Position numbers and translations under genes: made by a program
The notes under the pieces: model-generated
Told to the model about the DNA's origin: nothing
The model's input: the letters and a program-made list of their open reading frames with translations, nothing else
Databases searched by the model: none
Origin: Cubamyces lactineus
Taxonomy: Eukaryota; Basidiomycota; Agaricomycetes; Polyporales; Polyporaceae
NCBI GenBank assembly: GCA_022376465.1
Contig: JACDTU010000014.1
Coordinates: 372,001 to 436,000, forward strand
Direction of reading: 5' to 3'
DNA length: 64,000 bases
Part shown: positions 1 through 11,841 of the stretch, piece after piece
Layout: each line of letters opens with the position of its first letter
Position numbering within the stretch: the first letter of the stretch is position 1

Positions 1-3000
1 AAAGAGCACTCGTCCGTCTCCAAAGAGAGGCTTCTCGGAGATGTTAGTCGTCGTATGGTCCGCCACAGTCCACTCCGAGTCGTCAAAACCGGGCTGTATC
101 TCCGGCAAGCTGTCCGCGAACTTCCACCCGCTGAGCTTCGGCACTTGGACGCTCTTGGCTGACACGCGCTGGTTCAGTCGGCCAGTCAAGAAACCGCGTC
201 CATGCGCCTGAGTCGTCGCCCGCAAGGAATCTACCCTCTCTCCATTCCAGGTGACACCTGTCACAGTCGGCGGGGCGATGACAGTCAGCTGTACGCTAGC
301 GTTGAGATCGCCACGCAGCGCGAGCGTGTGGCCCCCATCTGCGAGAGACGCATTGCGCACGAGGTACGGCCCGCCGACGAGCACGGTCGTGTTCGTGCCA
401 AACTGCCAGTAGTGCTCGAGCCCACGAATGGTGTCGCGCGTCGCAGATGGGATTGCGGGCGCCCAAAAGGTTGCAGCAGTGACGGGGTCGGCGAAGAGCA
501 CAAGCTGGGTGTCTGAGTCCCATATAGTCACGAGCCCCGTACTTCCCGCGAGCACGCTCACGGTGGTCAGCCCGCGCGACGCGTGCGAGGCTGAGAATTG
601 TACGCGCGACGACTGAACGCGCGCGCCGTTGCCTGTAAGGGTCAGCGTGGTCTCGTGGGACTGGTCGGCGTCGCCGAACAAGAAGAGCACGTCGCGAGAC
701 CCAATGGTGCCGGCGAAGAATACGGAAGCAGTTGAGTACAGCACAGAGCCGTGTGCGCCAAACGTGTAGTCCGTAACAATGACTTTGCTCTGCCGACCGT
801 TGAGCGTGATGCCGCTTGTGGTCAGCGGGATCTTGAGCGTGCCCCGAGAGGTCGGAAGGGTGAGGTTGAATGAGATGCTGGACCTATTCTCACCGTATCA
901 CTGCGCAGCTGGAGAAACATACGACGATGGGCTTACGTGGAGGTAGAGTCCGTCTGCCGGGTGATAATGAACCCGGCGCCCGTATCCGGGTTCTTGAGCA
1001 GCGTAGCAAATGCGGCGGTATTGCTGACGTTGACACCGGGGATCCCAGTCGAGGAGTCACCGATCCAGTCCGTCTTGTGAAACTCTGGAGAGGAGCGAAG
1101 GAAGAGCCCTTGGCGCTTGATTTCGTCGAACTTGGGAGACAACGCGCGGTTCTCTCGAATGGATGAGCCATAGTCGTAGCTGTCATGTATATCAGTACTA
1201 CGGCCGGTGTTGCGGCACTGCGAAGCGGGTCTTCTACTCACCTCGTGTATACACCTGGGAATGGGAAGCCGCCCCAGCTCGTCCCTCTGGCAAATCAGAT
1301 GCATCAGACGATGAGATAGAACCTTAGCAGCAAACGACTGTTACCCATAAAACATGTAATAGGACAGCAACTTGGCGTTCCCGGCCCAGTTCTGCTTATA
1401 GAACACATCTTGGAAGTCGGGTCCAGTGAGAACCTCGCAAGCATCGTAGCCGGGACCACCCCAGGGGTCAAACGAACCGCCTATGACAGAGAGTATGAGG
1501 CCAATAAATGTCTATCATGCGCATTGGTAACCTACCTTGGAACTCGGGCATGTACCAAGGCTGACTGGGGTTGTTCTGAGCATGATATTGATGGTAGTTC
1601 GTAACCACAGGGGCCCAGTGTGTCGGGTTGGAGCAGTCGAAACCTTGCGGATACGAATCCTAGGGTGAACGGGACTACTTAGCGTCGGCAATGTTACAGT
1701 ACGAGCGTATAACCCATACCAGTCCGTAGATGTCCACCGCGCCAGTGCCGTTGATGAAGTTACGACCTTCCCCTGGGTCATTGTACGTCCTATCATGCGT
1801 GAGTATGATGCAGACGATCCGATGTACATCTGAACGTCCACGTACAATGGTACAAGCAAACCGCCGTCGCGGTACTGCTTCTCTAGATCAGCGAAGTATT
1901 CGGCTCGGGTAATGGGGCTCTGCGAGTATTCGTTGTCTACGCAAAGCTACTTGAGCCGGCTGTCCCACAGGATACATACACAAATACGCGCACCGACTTG
2001 GACAGCTAGATATCCGTGACCATGTCAACGAGGTATTCACAGATGATCAAGAGAGCTGCCATATTACCTAGCACAGGCCCCCCGGAGGTGACTTCGTTCG
2101 GTACTGTCGCCTTGATGATGCCGTCAACGTATGGTTGATATGCTGCAGTCCAATCACTGGCATTGGTACGAAGCTCCCCCGCGACAAGACTAGTCGCCCA
2201 GTGTGCGATTCCGCCCGCAGTGGTCTCAGCATTGATCTGTAACGACATCCAGTTAGATTCTTTTCTATTCTGCCGAGGCCATTAAGAGCGCAAGTGGGCG
2301 TTGTCAGTGGCAACAGCCCGCACATGACCGCTTCTATTGCAGCAGCCAATGTGATGTTCCAGTGCATCCCCTGCAGAGCGCATTTCCAAGTAGAAAGCCA
2401 CTTACGTAAGGGCCTGTCAAGATGGTTGTCAGTTGTGAAGTTAGAGCGCAGTTGGTTTCAGTGACGACTATCAGGCCCTACGGCGCACGAAAACCCACCT
2501 GGACGAAGTACGATGAATATACCCGCGAGTTTCGCGGCGTCGTATATGGGCTGAAGTGCGCGCCAGTCGTTGAAGTCGACAACGCCAGGTGCAGGGTTCG
2601 TTGCACCCACTGAGCAAGCAGGCATTCCCCATCAGTAGAGCTCACAATCGGTTGCATGACGTACTGTGGATGTATATGCTAGAATCCTGGGTTAGTGGGC
2701 ATTGAAGTGGTCCTGAAACCACCGTCGTACCTAACACCATTCAGGCCGGCAGCGACCATCTTTTGGAATATGTCCAGCCACAAATCAGGTACAGGGAGAC
2801 GGAACGTGTGGAATTCCCCCGAGCTATGAGCTGTTATAATTCAACTACGATGTAGGATTCGCACAAAAATCTTACTGGAGGAACATGCGCTGTCCATGGA
2901 GGAAGAGGGTGTAATTGTCCCACTGCACGATGTCGGTGAAGCCATCGTCCTTACGCGGCGGATCAGCCCTGGATGCCAGCTGTACGGGAGCATTGTCAGT

Positions 3001-3102
3001 GGCAGAAGCGGCCGTCCAAGACGTCGCGGGCCATGTTAGGAGGACAAGGAATAGGGACAAGAGGGCGGGTAGAGCCCAGGAATGATACCGGCGCCAGAGC
3101 AT
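1..3102 (-). CDS. GH35 beta-galactosidase, secreted; 3' end beyond the window
   Basis: Retaining beta-galactosidase that removes terminal beta-galactose from polysaccharides outside the cell. Exons (descending): 3102-2876, 2823-2731, 2678-2665, 2609-2499, 2413-2406, 2236-2068, 2005-1994, 1936-1846, 1789-1720, 1659-1536, 1480-1345, 1286-1242, 1179-937, 883-1. Joined they give about 742 in-frame residues; the family usually has about 1000, so the C-terminal part lies off the left edge. Residues 1-30 are a hydrophobic signal segment after MLWRRY. Family motifs are SGEFH, the acid/base Glu214 in VDNEYS, the nucleophile Glu304 in MPEFQGG, and FYGGTSWGG. The downstream jelly-roll and Ig-like regions are also recognisable. 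An in-frame ATG at 3279 exists, but a TATA box at 3151-3159 favours the start at 3102. Three exons of 14, 8 and 12 nt are needed to restore conserved motifs. The family is certain; the microexon borders are my reconstruction. Confidence 0.93.
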
Positions 3103-3150
3103 AGCTGCGCTGAGTCGTGGAGAATCGCGAAAAGCAGGCTGATCCTGGGT

Positions 3151-3159
3151 GAATTTATA
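3151..3159 (-). promoter_or_regulatory. TATA box of the GH35 gene
   Basis: Minus-strand TATAAATTC, about 50 nt upstream of the ATG at 3102. It lies inside the longer upstream open frame, which supports the shorter start. Confidence 0.55.
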
Positions 3160-4071
3160 GTCTGCAGCAGACCGGGAGCGCAGTGACGACTGGCGGCCGC
3201 GGTGCATCTGAGTGAATGGATGCTGATGAGGAGACGGTGTTGCTGGCGGACCGGCGGCGTCCATCGCGTCCTCGGTCAAGAAGGATGGAAGCCGTTCCAG
3301 ACGAGAACGCTTCCCATATACGGTGCTTACGCGGTCACGTGCGGTGGCGCCTGACTGCTCCCATGGGCGGTTTCGCCGCGGCCGACGCTTTCTACTCTTC
3401 TCTCCCTGCCCTCTTGACCTCTACCGTTCCCAGTGCCCGATGGAGCGCGGTATGCTGACCGTCGCTTCTGTGTCCCTGATGCGCTCTTTACGTGAGTGGC
3501 CTAGTATCTCTAGGCCTCCTCATTTATTCCCCCCAATTTCCATTGTGTCATGGACTTGAACATGTGCACCATCGTCGCAGGCTGTTTACTCTGGGTTTAG
3601 AACCTCGATGAAATTGACCGAATAGGAATGGCAGTGGCAGTAAATAAATTGATTGTACATGTGCAACTATGTGATGACATCACATACATGCTCAAGGTTG
3701 TCCGCCACCTCTTTGATCCAAGCCCACCGTCGCAATGGTGAGATGTGACTGCCTGAGTATCGCGCTGACGTCCACGGTCACCAGATGTGTAACGTTATGA
3801 TGCCACGCAGGGAAGTTGAGGGGTACACGGTTCGGACTTTGTGGTAGGAGAATCAGTTGCCAGTGCGCCTCAGCAGCGTTTGAAGCGGAACACCGTAATT
3901 CGTAACAAAGCGCTACTACCCCACTTAATGCACTCCAAATACCATCAAGACATTCAGAGACCATGAGAATCAAATCTGATGAATGATTGTTTACCGGAGT
4001 GACCAGTTATAAGTGAGAATGAAGTAGATTCTCGACACTACGCACTCTAGTTCTTGGGGGAGCAAAAAAGC
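3160..4071. other. Intergenic region upstream of GH35
   Basis: No gene recognised. It holds the presumed promoter of the GH35 gene and the 3' flank of the tRNA-Glu gene. Short open frames in both directions have no family features. Confidence 0.5.
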
Positions 4072-4143
4072 TTCCGACACGGGGAATCGAACCCCGGGCT
4101 ATCGCGTGAGAGGCGATAATGTTAGCCACTACACCATATCGGA
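4072..4143 (-). tRNA. tRNA-Glu(CTC): tRNA-Glu (anticodon CTC)
   Basis: A 72-nt cloverleaf with no intron. The acceptor stem starts TCCGATA and pairs with TGTCGGA. The anticodon stem ATCGC/GCGAT encloses a seven-base loop with CTC at positions 34-36. The B box reads GGTTCGATTCC. A run of six T follows on the minus strand as Pol III terminator. The sequence is identical to the copy at 27701-27772. Confidence 0.95.
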
Positions 4144-5166
4144 TTATGTGTATAACTTCATGCCAAATTCTATGGAGCTAGAGATGGGAATCGTAGGCTC
4201 TCAGACACACGGCATCCAGTTCTGGCAGTTCCGACTACTCAAGACTCAGACAGAGAGTCCATCCATATGCCTCGTTCAAACTTCGGGCACTGGCAGAACC
4301 CGCACTAGCACCCCTTGTACAACTGCGAAGTCGTTGTCGATACGCACCGACTCCCTCATATGCTTCCAAATTGACCAGAAGCTACTTCTTGATTCGACAC
4401 GGCAGGAGGGATGCTGGATTAATTATTGCACTGCATACAGGTGTGATCATGGATGACTAGGAACAACGATTAGCTCAGTTACTGAGGCGAATCTTCTACA
4501 GACCATTATTGTTCAGTACCAAGATAATAGCCACTTGCTATATACAATCCAACGCAAGACAGAAGTGCCATGTCTCGGGGTGTCATAGCGACATGAGTAA
4601 GTCCGAGGCGTCTGCTGCAGATCGCCACCCGCCGTGAGGTATCCGTCCACGGACATAAACCTCGGCTCCATTTCTTGCACTGCAGAGTATTGTCTCTGGG
4701 ATGCGCCTCATTGCATGGGCACGACGAGGTCGGCATCAATCAGCGGCCATTGAAAAGCACGCCGATGTCGAACAATAGAACGCTGATGATATCGCGACAC
4801 ATCTAGTTACGACCTATTCTCCGTAAGTTCGAAGCTCTCTAGGCGTGTGCACCTCAGCTGAAAGAAGCACACAGGGCGCTTTCTAACAACACGTCGAGTG
4901 TGCCTTGGTGCTCATCGATACAGGACGATACCCCTCTCAGAGTACTCAGTCATGCCATTGTCCTTCCGTCCATAAAACTGGTGCGTTTGGACACCGGAGT
5001 GGTAATTCTGAACCCCCAAACCATCACACTTCCACATTCCTTAGCCTGAACGCACCAACCTACCTGTTGCACTCCTTACCTATTGCACACGCTCACCCAA
5101 TCACGCTTCCCGTCATGTCGCTTGATAATATATTCGGTAGTCCACCCTCATCTCTCTAGCTCGTCG
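4144..5166. other. Intergenic region
   Basis: About 1 kb with only short open frames and no recognisable protein family or repeat. Its right end is the presumed promoter of the gene starting at 5167, including an AT-rich stretch near 5124-5134. Confidence 0.45.
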
Positions 5167-6356
5167 ATGTATGCTGATGATCAACCAGGGATTGAGCGTC
5201 GCTGTGATTCGCCCGTGAGCTTTGTGGACGATGAATCACCGATCTCCTGGAGGGAGCATCCGATCAAGAGGCGCAACCCCTTCTCCGTTCGGCCGAGACC
5301 TGACGACTCCAGTAACGACGATGACGATACAATTTCGTCCGATGACTGGAGCGACCTGCACCCAACGCATCCTCGCAAGAGCAGGCCTTATCTATGCGAC
5401 AGGACAGCGTGGGCTCTGGTCCCCGTGCCAGGTCGTGAGGATTCGTTCTTCGTCGAGCGATGGGCGAATGAGCGGCATCTGCGCAAGGCTTATCCTTTGT
5501 GGTCCCCAGAGGTTCCGGGTACCTGGAACTTCATCACACGGCTGAAGCTCGAGCTCGACGGCACAGAAGACCATCTGCACCACCATTCCCTGTACAGATT
5601 GGACACGGATGCAGATGGCTTCCCAAACACGCACACTGGCAACGAGCTGGTGCAGCTATGCAGGGAGTCTTTCCCACAGCTTGTTGGCTTGAGCGTCTGC
5701 ATGTGTATCCCAGAACTGGCGATACCCCACATTCCGCCATTTGTGCATGACATCATCACGGTATCCCCGAGGTTGAGGTATCTAGGCATCGAGGATACGC
5801 AGTGCACCGTCATTGAGCCGGTGAGCTCGGGTTCTCGTACTCGTAGACTCTCTCGATAGCTGACTATCTGAGAACCCCACAGTACGGGCCCGGGTCTTTC
5901 TTATACCTGGCCTCCATAGCGTTGAACGGCACACGATCTCGAGGTGATGTAAGAAACAACACTGTCTTAGACACACTCGCCATCAGCAAGCGGAGCATTG
6001 TGACATCGCAGGAGTATCGTGAGTACAGGCTTGACCTGGAACTCGATGCAGTACGTCTGTTGTCATAATGTATAGAGCCGTAGTACGACGAGAGACTGAC
6101 ATGAGTCTGCGCCTATCAGCGTCTGCAATCTGCGCCAACGGTGTCCCCTTTCAGTCTCAAAACCACAGACACGACCAAGAACGCGGATTTCCTCAACGAA
6201 GAAGCCTACAAGCTAATTCGGCTAATTTATGCTGACTTCCCTTCCCTACGGAGAGCGTATGTTAGCCTGAACCGAGGTGAAGTGAACTTGTGCGCGGATG
6301 TGCAAGGGGAGTTCCAGACTCTGTCCGCGGGGGACGTGTATTTGTTGCAACCGTGA
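5167..6356 (+). CDS. Unknown protein, 352 aa
   Basis: I do not recognise the family. Exons 5167-5820, 5883-6050 and 6120-6356 join in phase 0 and give 352 residues. The N-terminal 70 residues are acidic and rich in Ser and Asp (a DDDD run followed by SSDDWSD). The middle has leucine-rich spacing similar to the LRR part of basidiomycete F-box proteins, for example LTRLKLEL-like and PRLRYLGI segments, but no F-box is visible at the N-terminus. There is no signal peptide or membrane segment. The start at 5167 was chosen because it opens the acidic region; an upstream in-frame ATG at 5083 would add 28 residues. It could be a degenerate F-box/LRR protein. Confidence 0.6.
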
Positions 6357-6393
6357 ATTGGGTCGAATTGACGCAGAGAGCGTACTTGTCAAA

Positions 6394-7362
6394 CTACGTG
6401 ATCGGCGCTATGCATCCCGGCAAGAACCCCTCGCCTCCTTTGTTCTCCTCGTACCACCCATAGTCATGAGCGAGCAACACGAGCACCCTCGGCACGTCTA
6501 GCAGCGCCCTCACGCGACGGATGTGCTCCTCGGCCTTCTCCTTGTCGAGGTGGATGCACCGGAAGTGCCCATCCGGCTGTAATGCGACTGCTACCTCCCG
6601 CTCTCCCGTGAGTATCCGTGTGTCGTGTGCGGTGTCGCCGGCAAGGTAGATCCATGAACCGGTGGCATTCGTCCGCGCGAGTACGTTGATGTGGCCGGGA
6701 AGATGGCCCGGAGCGTCGATGATGTACATGCTGCCATCCCCGAAATAGTCGTATGCGCGTGAGAAGGGTCCGATGGACTGTGCGAACTCGGTGTCGAGAA
6801 ACCGAGTACGTTCAAGTGGCACGGCGGATTGGAGGCACAGCGATTCAGGGTCGGATGGGTACGCATGGGCTAGCAAGTCCTTTGCTTCATAACCTAAGAT
6901 GAAGGTCGCGTTTGGGAACGACGAGCTTTCGCCGATGCTGAAACAAGCTAAGTACCGCCCTCACCACAATTTAGACGATAATAAGACTCACTGATCGAAG
7001 TGAAGGTGGCTGATTATGATGGTCTGGATGTCTGCTGGCTGAATGCCGCCTTTCTGAAGGCTCTCTTCGACGGTCTGCGACACGATGACGGCCCGACCGG
7101 CATTAAGTTGCTGTACGGCAGGTGGGTGCGACTCTAGGTCGCGTCGAATCCCGAGATCGAAGAGCAATTGCTGGCCTGACGCGGAGTGACGGAGACAAAA
7201 TGCGAGGGACGGGGCTAACTGGGACTCTGTCGGACTCGAGCCGGCCACGAACAGGCGCATACGCAGTTCGAGCTGTCCCGCCTCCAAGGCAGAGACCTCC
7301 ATGTATGCCTGGTCAGGCCCAGGGTCCGGGAGGATAGGTATTGACTCGGATGAGGATACCAT
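6394..7362 (-). CDS. Metallo-beta-lactamase-fold hydrolase, AHL-lactonase-like
   Basis: Probable cytosolic dinuclear metallohydrolase of the lactonase branch of the metallo-beta-lactamase superfamily. Exons 7362-6992 and 6937-6394, joined by a 54-nt intron, encode 304 residues. The splice completes the motif HLHFDH (His119, His121, Asp123, His124). Downstream metal ligands are visible in GHLPGHINV, in LAGDTAHD and in LLAHDYGW. This is the order expected for N-acyl-homoserine lactonases and relatives. There is no signal peptide. Substrate cannot be read from sequence; family members open lactone rings or cleave other esters. It ends 38 nt beyond the convergent stop of the unknown gene on the other strand. 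Confidence 0.85.
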
Positions 7363-8058
7363 GCTGGATGATCTCGCGTTGAAGAGCTACGACGTGAGAT
7401 ACGCGACTAGTGGGCAAAAGCCCTCCCTTGGTTGAGTTCAATAAGAGGACTGGGGGCGTTCCTCCCAACTCTTATAGCCTGTCAACTCAAGTAAGTTGCG
7501 GATGTAGTTTCAAGGAATCGAACCATGAGAAAGTGTACTATGTTCGTGTGAGAGCCGGGTGAGATATTATAGTGGGATGATAGGAACGAAGGTGGGTCGT
7601 ATCGCAGACTAGGATATCTTGCCTAGCTGTACTTGTACACAATCTATGTCTCTTTGCCGAATTTCCTTGCCTTCATAACGTCCGCGGAGCATCCGGTAGT
7701 ACATGCGACTCTTCAATATGATCTTGACTGGTACCTGTACATTGTCTCGGTCTCGGACTTGTCTAGAGGTGAATCACGCACGCGTTAATAGCCTTGTTTA
7801 AGAGCTATGAGTTTGGACCCATTTCTGTCCGCACAAACCCTGTTGTCTAAAGTCCTGGGCACACAGAAAGTCAGTGTCGATTACGAGTGCGGTCCAGCAG
7901 CGCTTGCAGGAAAGTGGGTAGGTCACGGACACGTGGAACATGTGACTGACGCCTACGGACGTGGTCACTGGCGTCCGAACGGAAAGTGCTGAAGCCGAAG
8001 CTTCTCTGAACTCGACCATCAACTCCCCCTCTGCTTTTTCCACGAAATCTCTTGAAAG
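7363..8058. other. Divergent intergenic region
   Basis: About 700 nt between the starts of the lactonase-like gene (-) and the ArfGAP gene (+), so it must hold both promoters. No clear TATA box or further gene was seen. Confidence 0.5.
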
Positions 8059-9688
8059 ATGGCCGACCCAACGAAGGCAGAGACAGAGCAAGTGTTCAAG
8101 GTGCTGAAAGCACAGAAGGGAAACAAGGCACGTCTGCGTTTCTCGTTAAGTTGTACGCTCGGCTGATTAAGGATCGCCCGAAGATGTGCTTTGACTGCCA
8201 AGCTCGCAATCCGACGTGGTCGAGTGTGACTTTTGGCGTGTACATATGTCTAGACTGCTCTAGCGTGCATCGCAACATGGGCGTGCACATCAGCTTCGTT
8301 CGGTGAGCTCGAGATACTGAAGGTATACGTGTCATGCTGCTAAATCGGTTATAGCTCCACGAACTTGGATAGTTGGCAGCTGAATCAGTTGCGCACCATG
8401 AAAGTCGGCGGAAACGCGTCCGCCACAGAGTTCTTCACTAAGCATGGCGGGGCGGCTCTACTCAACGATTCGGACACGAAGAAGAAATATTCCAGTCGAG
8501 TTGCAGAGTTATACAAGGAGGAGCTGGCTCGTCGCGTTAAAGAAGATGCCGCCAAGTAAGTCTTAGTTATATAGTATGGCTATGATACCAACAGGCACAC
8601 AGGTATCCCGACAAGGTCGTCGTGGATGGCGTAGCAGAAACCAGCGCAACACCTGTCGCTAAAGCTGACGACGACGATTTCTTCTCTTCATGGGACAAGC
8701 CTGCCGCACCCAAAGCTACCCCTGCACCTTCAAAGCCCACTGCCCCTCCTGTTATCGGACGCTCTGCGAGCGCCTCTAGTGCGCCTACGGGCCCTAGGAC
8801 CGTTAGCTCCGCGTCCCTTCGCTCCAATTCGACTACTACCGTTGGTTCGCGACCAGCTTCGAAGCTAGGCGCCTCTCGCCTTAATTCCTCTACACCTTCT
8901 GTGGCTAGTTCCGGCTCTGCAGCCGCAAAGAAGTCTAAATTGGGCGGATTAGGTGCGAAGAAAGCTGCCCCTGTAGACTTCGCTGAGGCGGAACGTAAGG
9001 CGGCTGAGGAGGCGGAGCGTATACGGCAGCTGGGTTACGACCGTGAGCGCGAGAAGGCTGAGGAGGAGGAGCGGGCTCGGCTCGCAGCAGCTGAGAAATC
9101 AGCCGCCGCTGCAGCCAAGGCAAAGTCGCCTGTGACCAAATCTGTCCCTGCTGCTCCTGTTGCGCCGAAAGGCAGTGCACAGGATCTGGAACGTCTTGGT
9201 ATGGGCATGAAACGGCTGGGTTTCGGGGGAGTCCCGTCAGCACCTGCAGCTTCTACCAGGTGAGTGTACAATTCGACCTTCTTTCACCGAGAATATCGCT
9301 CACTTACATTCACGGACGCAGTGCCACAGTCGAGGAGGACGCACCCACTTTTGCTCGCGAGAAGTTCGGGAACCAAAAGGCGATCTCGTCGGATATGTAC
9401 TTTGGTCGTAATTCTTACGACCCTAACGCAATCGCCGAGGCGCAAACCCGCCTGCAGACGTTCCAAGGCGCCACCTCCATCTCGTCCAACCAATACTTTG
9501 GCAGAGATGAGGAGGAAGAGCTCGGCGGTCATGGCGCCGATTCGGGAATGCTTGCCGACGGCACTCTTTCTGGGCTGGAGCTGGCAGCGAAGGACGCCAT
9601 CTCACGCGTCTTGGCGAATCCCGACGTGCAGAATGCGGCCGAGAGTTTGCGCCAGGGCGCGTTGAAGGTGGGTGCGTTCCTTCGATGA
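8059..9688 (+). CDS. GLO3: ArfGAP of the Glo3 (ArfGAP2/3) type
   Basis: GTPase-activating protein for Arf1 acting on COPI vesicles in Golgi-to-ER transport. Exons 8059-8127, 8184-8302, 8355-8555, 8603-9259 and 9322-9688 give 470 residues. The ArfGAP zinc finger is C25-x2-C28-x16-C45-x2-C48, followed by the arginine finger Arg53 in SSVHRN. A Ser/Pro/Ala-rich linker and a charged coiled-coil-like stretch (about 300-360, rich in Glu, Lys and Arg) follow. The C-terminal part carries repeated ISS-x-(M/Q)YFGR units, the Glo3 motif, ending in an amphipathic segment. The first intron (8128-8183, 56 nt) needs a GC-AG pair to keep the zinc finger intact. Length and domain order fit Glo3 rather than the shorter Gcs1. 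Confidence 0.93.
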
Positions 9689-10418
9689 GCGGTCCAACAT
9701 TAACCCATCATCTTGCAGCTCTCGGATTATCTTGCACAGATGGCCGAGCGGTAGTCTGACTGTTGTATACCTCGAATGGGCGTCTCTTCACTACAGGGAC
9801 GGTATGGAATGATGTAGAGTGGGGCTTTTTGCGCGTCATCCTTGTTCTCTCCGGGGAGTAGCTTCGGCAGTACACTTGCCCTTGTACGTATCCTCAGTTT
9901 TCTCCTTATTTATCATCTTCGGTTGGAACAATATACCGCACCTAACGCAAGGGGACGTCAAAACATGTCGTGAGTGGTCTTCACAATTGCGCGGTGCATC
10001 AATAGCCCTCTTCGGATGATCCATACGCAGCTCTGGCTGGACGCAGAACCATAGTAGAAGTCGCCGACCCTCATTGACGGATACGACTCGGTTGATCGTC
10101 GGTTTGTCCGACGCTCATACTATGCAGTGTCTCCAACGACTGACCCGTCTCTCGTCGCATGTCAATCCAAGGTCTGCGTCCGAGTGCGCTTGATTGCCCA
10201 TCTGGTGCTCCGCTTAGTCACATGTCATGCACACCTCACGCAGCACTGACTCCACACTGTCTGCATGACACTAGGCGACTACATCTTTCCGCCGCCTAGC
10301 ACCGGAGCGGGAAATCCATGTCTTCTCTAGCAAAAGCGCGATGTCGAGACGTCGCTGATCTGGTCATGTTTCGCCGACGAGCGTCCACTTGGTTTCCTCG
10401 GTGACAACAGCACAAGCA
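9689..10418. other. Intergenic region
   Basis: About 730 nt between the ArfGAP stop and the GH12 promoter. No gene or repeat recognised; the right part is the presumed GH12 upstream regulatory region. Confidence 0.45.
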
Positions 10419-10426
10419 TATAAAAG
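10419..10426 (+). promoter_or_regulatory. TATA box of the first GH12 gene
   Basis: TATAAAAG, about 57 nt before the ATG at 10483. It also argues against the in-frame ATG at 10441, which would leave almost no leader. Confidence 0.65.
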
Positions 10427-10482
10427 AGACGACAGTCGGTATGTCGAGAACATCGTACTCGCATTCTACCTGTGCCGACAAC

Positions 10483-11576
10483 ATGCGCTTCTCTACTCTC
10501 ACCGCACTCGTCGCTGTCGCCGCGTCCGCTACCGCGCAGACGATCAGCGGACAGTATGACTGCGAGCCTGCCGGCGCATACACGCTCTGCCAGAACCTCT
10601 GGGGCAAGAGTAAGTTTTGTACATCCGTATACGTTCATCCTCGAGCTCACGGTTCATGAAGGTGCCGGGGTGGGCGCTCAGAACTCCACTCTCCTGAGTG
10701 CTAGCGGAAACACCGTTTCGTGGCGCACAGTGTGGCAATGGCAGAACAACCCTAACAACGTGAAGAGCTACGCGAACGTTGAGCACAACACTGCTAAAGG
10801 CGTGCAGGTAACACCTTGATCCCGACAATCATGATCAGCCCTGGTACTAAGCCCTATTCGCATTGTATGTAGCTCTCCAAGCTGACGTCTGCGCCAACTG
10901 CATGGCAATGGGTGTACGAGACCGAATCGAACCCCATCCGTGCTGACGTTTCGTCAGTATTCATCTTCGTCCAACCATGGTGACCAAGCGGGACTGAGGA
11001 GTAATGTTCCTCAGGTACGATATTTGGACAGGAACTACACCAAACGGACAACCTGCCTCCTCCGCCTCCTCTTTCGAGATCATGATCTGGCTCTCTGGCC
11101 AAGGCGGGTGAGTAGACTTTCGATTCCCTGCGTGTATTCGCCGAGATTGCATACTCACTTGTCGGGCTGTAGTATTCAACCCGTCGGCTCGCAAATCCAA
11201 TCTGGCATCGAGCTTGCCGGTCACACCTGGAACCTCTGGCGCGGCCCGAACGCTAACTGGCAGGTGCTCTCGTTCGTGAGCGCTGACGGAGACATCACCG
11301 ACTTCAACGCGGACCTCAAGGACTTCTTCGGTACGTCTCGTCATCTTGCTCGCGTTTCTACCGGCGAAACTCAGCGTGAATCGTCAGACTTCATCGTCCA
11401 GAACGAGGGCGTGTCGTCTTCGCAAGTGGGTGACTCTATCATGGCTGCCAGGGTTGTCTGTTTACTCACTGTCCTCCTGTCAATAGTTCGTCCAGGCGAT
11501 TCAGACTGGAACCGAGCCCTTCACGGGCAGCGCGAGCTTGCTCACACAGAGCTTCAGCGTGGCGCTCAACCAGTAA
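10483..11576 (+). CDS. GH12 endoglucanase/xyloglucanase, secreted
   Basis: Secreted retaining endo-beta-1,4-glucanase of family GH12, active on cellulose, beta-glucan or xyloglucan. Seven exons: 10483-10609, 10662-10807, 10873-10952, 11015-11107, 11173-11330, 11388-11425, 11487-11576, giving 243 residues, the usual length of a bare GH12 domain. Residues 1-19 form a signal peptide ending ATAQ. Family signatures are CQNLWG, NVKSYANV and SYDIWTGT. The nucleophile is Glu139 in FEIMIW and the acid/base is Glu224 in QTGTEPFTG. There is no carbohydrate-binding module. It converges tail to tail with a second GH12 gene 265 nt downstream. Xyloglucan versus cellulose preference cannot be judged here. 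Confidence 0.94.
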
Positions 11577-11841
11577 GCGGCAAGTGCGTAGTTGTAGGGA
11601 CCCTGCTGTACGATCGTTTGTATCGATGTTTGTACTATGCAATGGATTCGATTCTCTTTGATTCAGTGTTGGTGCATCATAATGATGCTCCTCCCGTAGT
11701 TGTGGAGCCAAACACTAGATCAACAGCACAGGAAGTCTACCTAAGTTACCATGGTTCATACAGTACAATATGATATCGATGACATGCGTCAATAACATAA
11801 TTATAACGGAAAAGTACACGAGGAGCCTGCCTGCGTGGACG

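Noticed and set aside
4106..4456. Plus-strand open frame of 116 codons
   Set aside because: Starts inside the tRNA-Glu gene on the other strand; no family features.
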